From Thioclava indica (GTDB lineage: Bacteria; Pseudomonadota; Alphaproteobacteria; Rhodobacterales; Rhodobacteraceae): DNA of 64,000 nucleotides. Where the stretch lies: positions 1-64,000 of the forward strand of contig NZ_AUNB01000073.1 in the NCBI RefSeq assembly GCF_000714545.1, written 5' to 3'. The notes under the pieces are model-generated. The model ran no database searches. It worked only from the letters and a program-made list of their open reading frames with translations, and was not told the DNA's origin. The position numbers and the translations under genes are program-made. This document shows, in pieces, positions 62,501 to 64,000 of the stretch (its first letter is position 1; the number at the start of each line of letters is the position of its first letter).

Positions 62501-64000
62501 ATGGAGCAAGACCTGATTCATCTGGTCCTTTGGGCCATACTTGCGGGCGTGATCATCTTGATCGCGCTCACGCTGCTGGTTGCGCGGCTCTCGCATCGCC
62601 GTCCACGTGGCCCTTTTGCCGCGGCACAAACCCGGATCGCGCCCGAAAGCGGTGTGATTGCGCGCGCTTTGCAATCGCGTCTGGCCAAGGCCCCCAAGGA
62701 TAAATCGGCAGTGCAACTGCTGGCTGATCCGGTGGATGCGCTTGCGGCACGGCTTGAACTTATTGCCGCCGCCGAGGTCTCGCTCGATCTGCAATATTAC
62801 ATCTGGCAAAATGATACGGCAGGCGCGTTGATGCTGCGGGCGGTGCGCAAGGCGGCGGCGCGGGGCGTGCGCGTGCGGCTGTTGATTGATGACAACGGCA
62901 CCGCCGGAATGGACCGGACCTTGGCCGCGCTTGACCAGATGCCGGGTATCGACGTGCGGCTGTTCAACCCGTTTCCGATCCGGCGGGCCCGCGTGCTGGG
63001 CTATCTGTCGGATTTTCGCCGCCTCAATCGACGGATGCACAATAAGGCGATGGTCGCGGATGGTCGTATCGCGATCTTGGGCGGGCGTAATATCGGCGAA
63101 GACTATTTCGACCCGGATTCGGAAACCGGCTTGTATATGGACATGGATGTGGCGGTCGCCGGCCCGATCATTGAAACCATCGGTGAGCAGTTCGACCTGT
63201 ATTGGAACGCGCAACTGGCAATCCCGGCGGAATTGATGCTGGGCACTTGCCCCGAGACCGAAGCCAAAGCGCTTTTGCAAGACGAGGAGTTGCGCTTGTC
63301 TGCCCCCGAGGCCAGCAGATATCGCGACACCCTGCAAACGCGCGAGCGCGCGCATGCGATCCTTGACGCAAAGACAAAGGTGATCTTGGCCGAAGCCCAG
63401 TTGATCTATGATCATCCTGCCAAAATTCGCGGCATGCTGCGTGGGCGCAAATTGCTGTGGCAATATCTGATCCGTGCGCTGGGTCAGCCAGCGCAGGAAC
63501 TGCTGCTGATCACGCCCTATCTTGTGCCAACGCGCAACGGCGTGCGGTTTTTGCGCCGGATTGCGCGCACCGGCGTGACGATCAAGGTGCTTACGAATTC
63601 CTACGCTGCAACGGATGTACCGATCGTGCATTCGGGCTATGCACATCGCCGCCGCGCGATGCTGCGCGCCGGGCTTGAGATTTACGAATACGCCCCCGTT
63701 GCCGAGGCCGAACACGCGCGCGGCATGCGTCCGGGGCAATTCATGGGCAGCGCGATCAAGGGCACGTCGCCGTTCTCGCGCAACAAGCTGCATGCCAAGG
63801 TTTTTGCCGTGGACCGCGCGCGGGTGTTCATCGGCTCGTTCAACCTTGATCCGCGTTCGATGCGGCTCAATACCGAACTCGGCGTGGTGATTTCTGCGCC
63901 GGAAATCGCGACGCAAATCTCGGACAGTTTCGCGCAGTTCATCCCCGAACGGGCGTGGCGGGTGCGGCTGAGTCGGGCGCAACAGCTGCGTTGGTCGCGC
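62501..64000 (+). CDS. Phospholipase D-family protein (cardiolipin synthase-like), truncated by window edge
   Basis: The first 500 residues of a PLD-superfamily protein; the frame is open to the edge. An N-terminal membrane helix (about 8-29) is followed by two HKD motifs, H180-x-K182-x4-D187 (RRMHNKAMVADGR) and H431-x-K433-x4-D438 (KLHAKVFAVDRAR). Each has the downstream GG/GS-N element (GGRNIGEDY, GSFNLDPRS). Members transfer phosphatidyl groups, for example in cardiolipin synthesis, or hydrolyse phospholipids. Start ATG 62501 has only a weak ribosome site. The whole opposite strand of this region is also open but is a shadow. Confidence 0.88.
   Translation, partial: MEQDLIHLVLWAILAGVIILIALTLLVARLSHRRPRGPFAAAQTRIAPESGVIARALQSRLAKAPKDKSAVQLLADPVDALAARLELIAAAEVSLDLQYYIWQNDTAGALMLRAVRKAAARGVRVRLLIDDNGTAGMDRTLAALDQMPGIDVRLFNPFPIRRARVLGYLSDFRRLNRRMHNKAMVADGRIAILGGRNIGEDYFDPDSETGLYMDMDVAVAGPIIETIGEQFDLYWNAQLAIPAELMLGTCPETEAKALLQDEELRLSAPEASRYRDTLQTRERAHAILDAKTKVILAEAQLIYDHPAKIRGMLRGRKLLWQYLIRALGQPAQELLLITPYLVPTRNGVRFLRRIARTGVTIKVLTNSYAATDVPIVHSGYAHRRRAMLRAGLEIYEYAPVAEAEHARGMRPGQFMGSAIKGTSPFSRNKLHAKVFAVDRARVFIGSFNLDPRSMRLNTELGVVISAPEIATQISDSFAQFIPERAWRVRLSRAQQLRWSR

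Noticed and set aside
62468-63982. A 504-codon open frame on the minus strand opposite the phospholipase D gene
   Set aside because: The plus strand encodes two exact HKD motifs in a continuous frame; the antisense product has low-complexity basic composition and no start context.
1-64000. CRISPR arrays, toxin-antitoxin pairs, phage or defence islands, secondary-metabolite clusters
   Set aside because: No regularly spaced repeats, integrases, transposases, nuclease-plus-methylase sets or large synthases were found on either strand; the content is conserved housekeeping and envelope genes.

Overview
The window reads as chromosomal core genome of a Rhodobacterales (Paracoccaceae/Roseobacteraceae-type) alphaproteobacterium. 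Support comes from the ethylmalonyl-CoA pathway pair ccr/ecm, the chvI-chvG-hprK-rapZ-EIIA-HPr block divergent from pckA, a PopZ-like DUF2497 protein, small families I associate with Rhodobacterales (DUF6280, DUF6473, TIGR02186), and GC-rich DNA with tightly packed, often overlapping genes. I see no prophage, insertion sequence, CRISPR array, plasmid function or rRNA. There is one tRNA (Cys) and 57 protein genes, the last of which runs off the right edge.

Layout. 0.2-5.6 kb: a minus-strand envelope thiol operon (dsbD, an L,D-transpeptidase lipoprotein, a DsbA/DsbG-like protein) divergent from a two-component system, with a direct repeat CTTAAG-N5-CTTAAG between them. 5.8-10 kb: tRNA-Cys, pcm-like methyltransferase, tolC, PopZ-like gene, DUF6280 gene. 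10.3-17.9 kb: ygfZ, acyl-CoA ligase, glycerol catabolism (glpK, glpD, divergent glpR), truA. 17.9-21.5 kb: three surface-polysaccharide genes. 21.6-24.7 kb: aminotransferase IV, universal stress protein, NifU-like protein, tsaB, rimI. 24.9-30.3 kb: a BMP-type ABC importer operon ending in purine nucleoside phosphorylase. 30.4-34.5 kb: TauE/SafE-type permease with TIGR02186 partner, SDR, RecD-like helicase. 34.6-38.2 kb: ecm and ccr, divergent. 38.3-43.8 kb: a second two-component system divergent from a one-PDZ HtrA protease, an ArnT-like glycosyltransferase, a glycine-zipper lipoprotein. 44-50.4 kb: complete cytochrome bd cluster cydD-cydC-cydA-cydB-cydX. 50.7-54.3 kb: etfB-etfA, DUF6473 gene on the opposite strand, hydroxybutyryl-CoA dehydrogenase. 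54.3-62 kb: an inverted-repeat island, acyltransferase, HPr, EIIA, rapZ, hprK, chvG, chvI, then divergent pckA. 62-64 kb: small secreted protein and a phospholipase D-family protein.

How it fits together. Many genes serve assimilation of C2/C4 compounds and gluconeogenesis (ccr, ecm, hbd, etfAB, pckA, acyl-CoA ligase, glpKD), envelope maintenance and stress (dsbD operon, HtrA, TolC, ChvIG, two further two-component systems) and low-oxygen respiration (cyd).

Nothing here is an obvious unknown system. The most interesting signals are the fully overlapping dsbD / L,D-transpeptidase / DsbG-like operon with a candidate response-regulator operator, a histidine kinase whose natural start appears to be an ATC codon, a structured leader with a tiny reading frame and tandem repeats before pckA, and a family of GAGTATTT/GGGATATTT intergenic elements. 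All calls are from reading the sequence; no searches were run.
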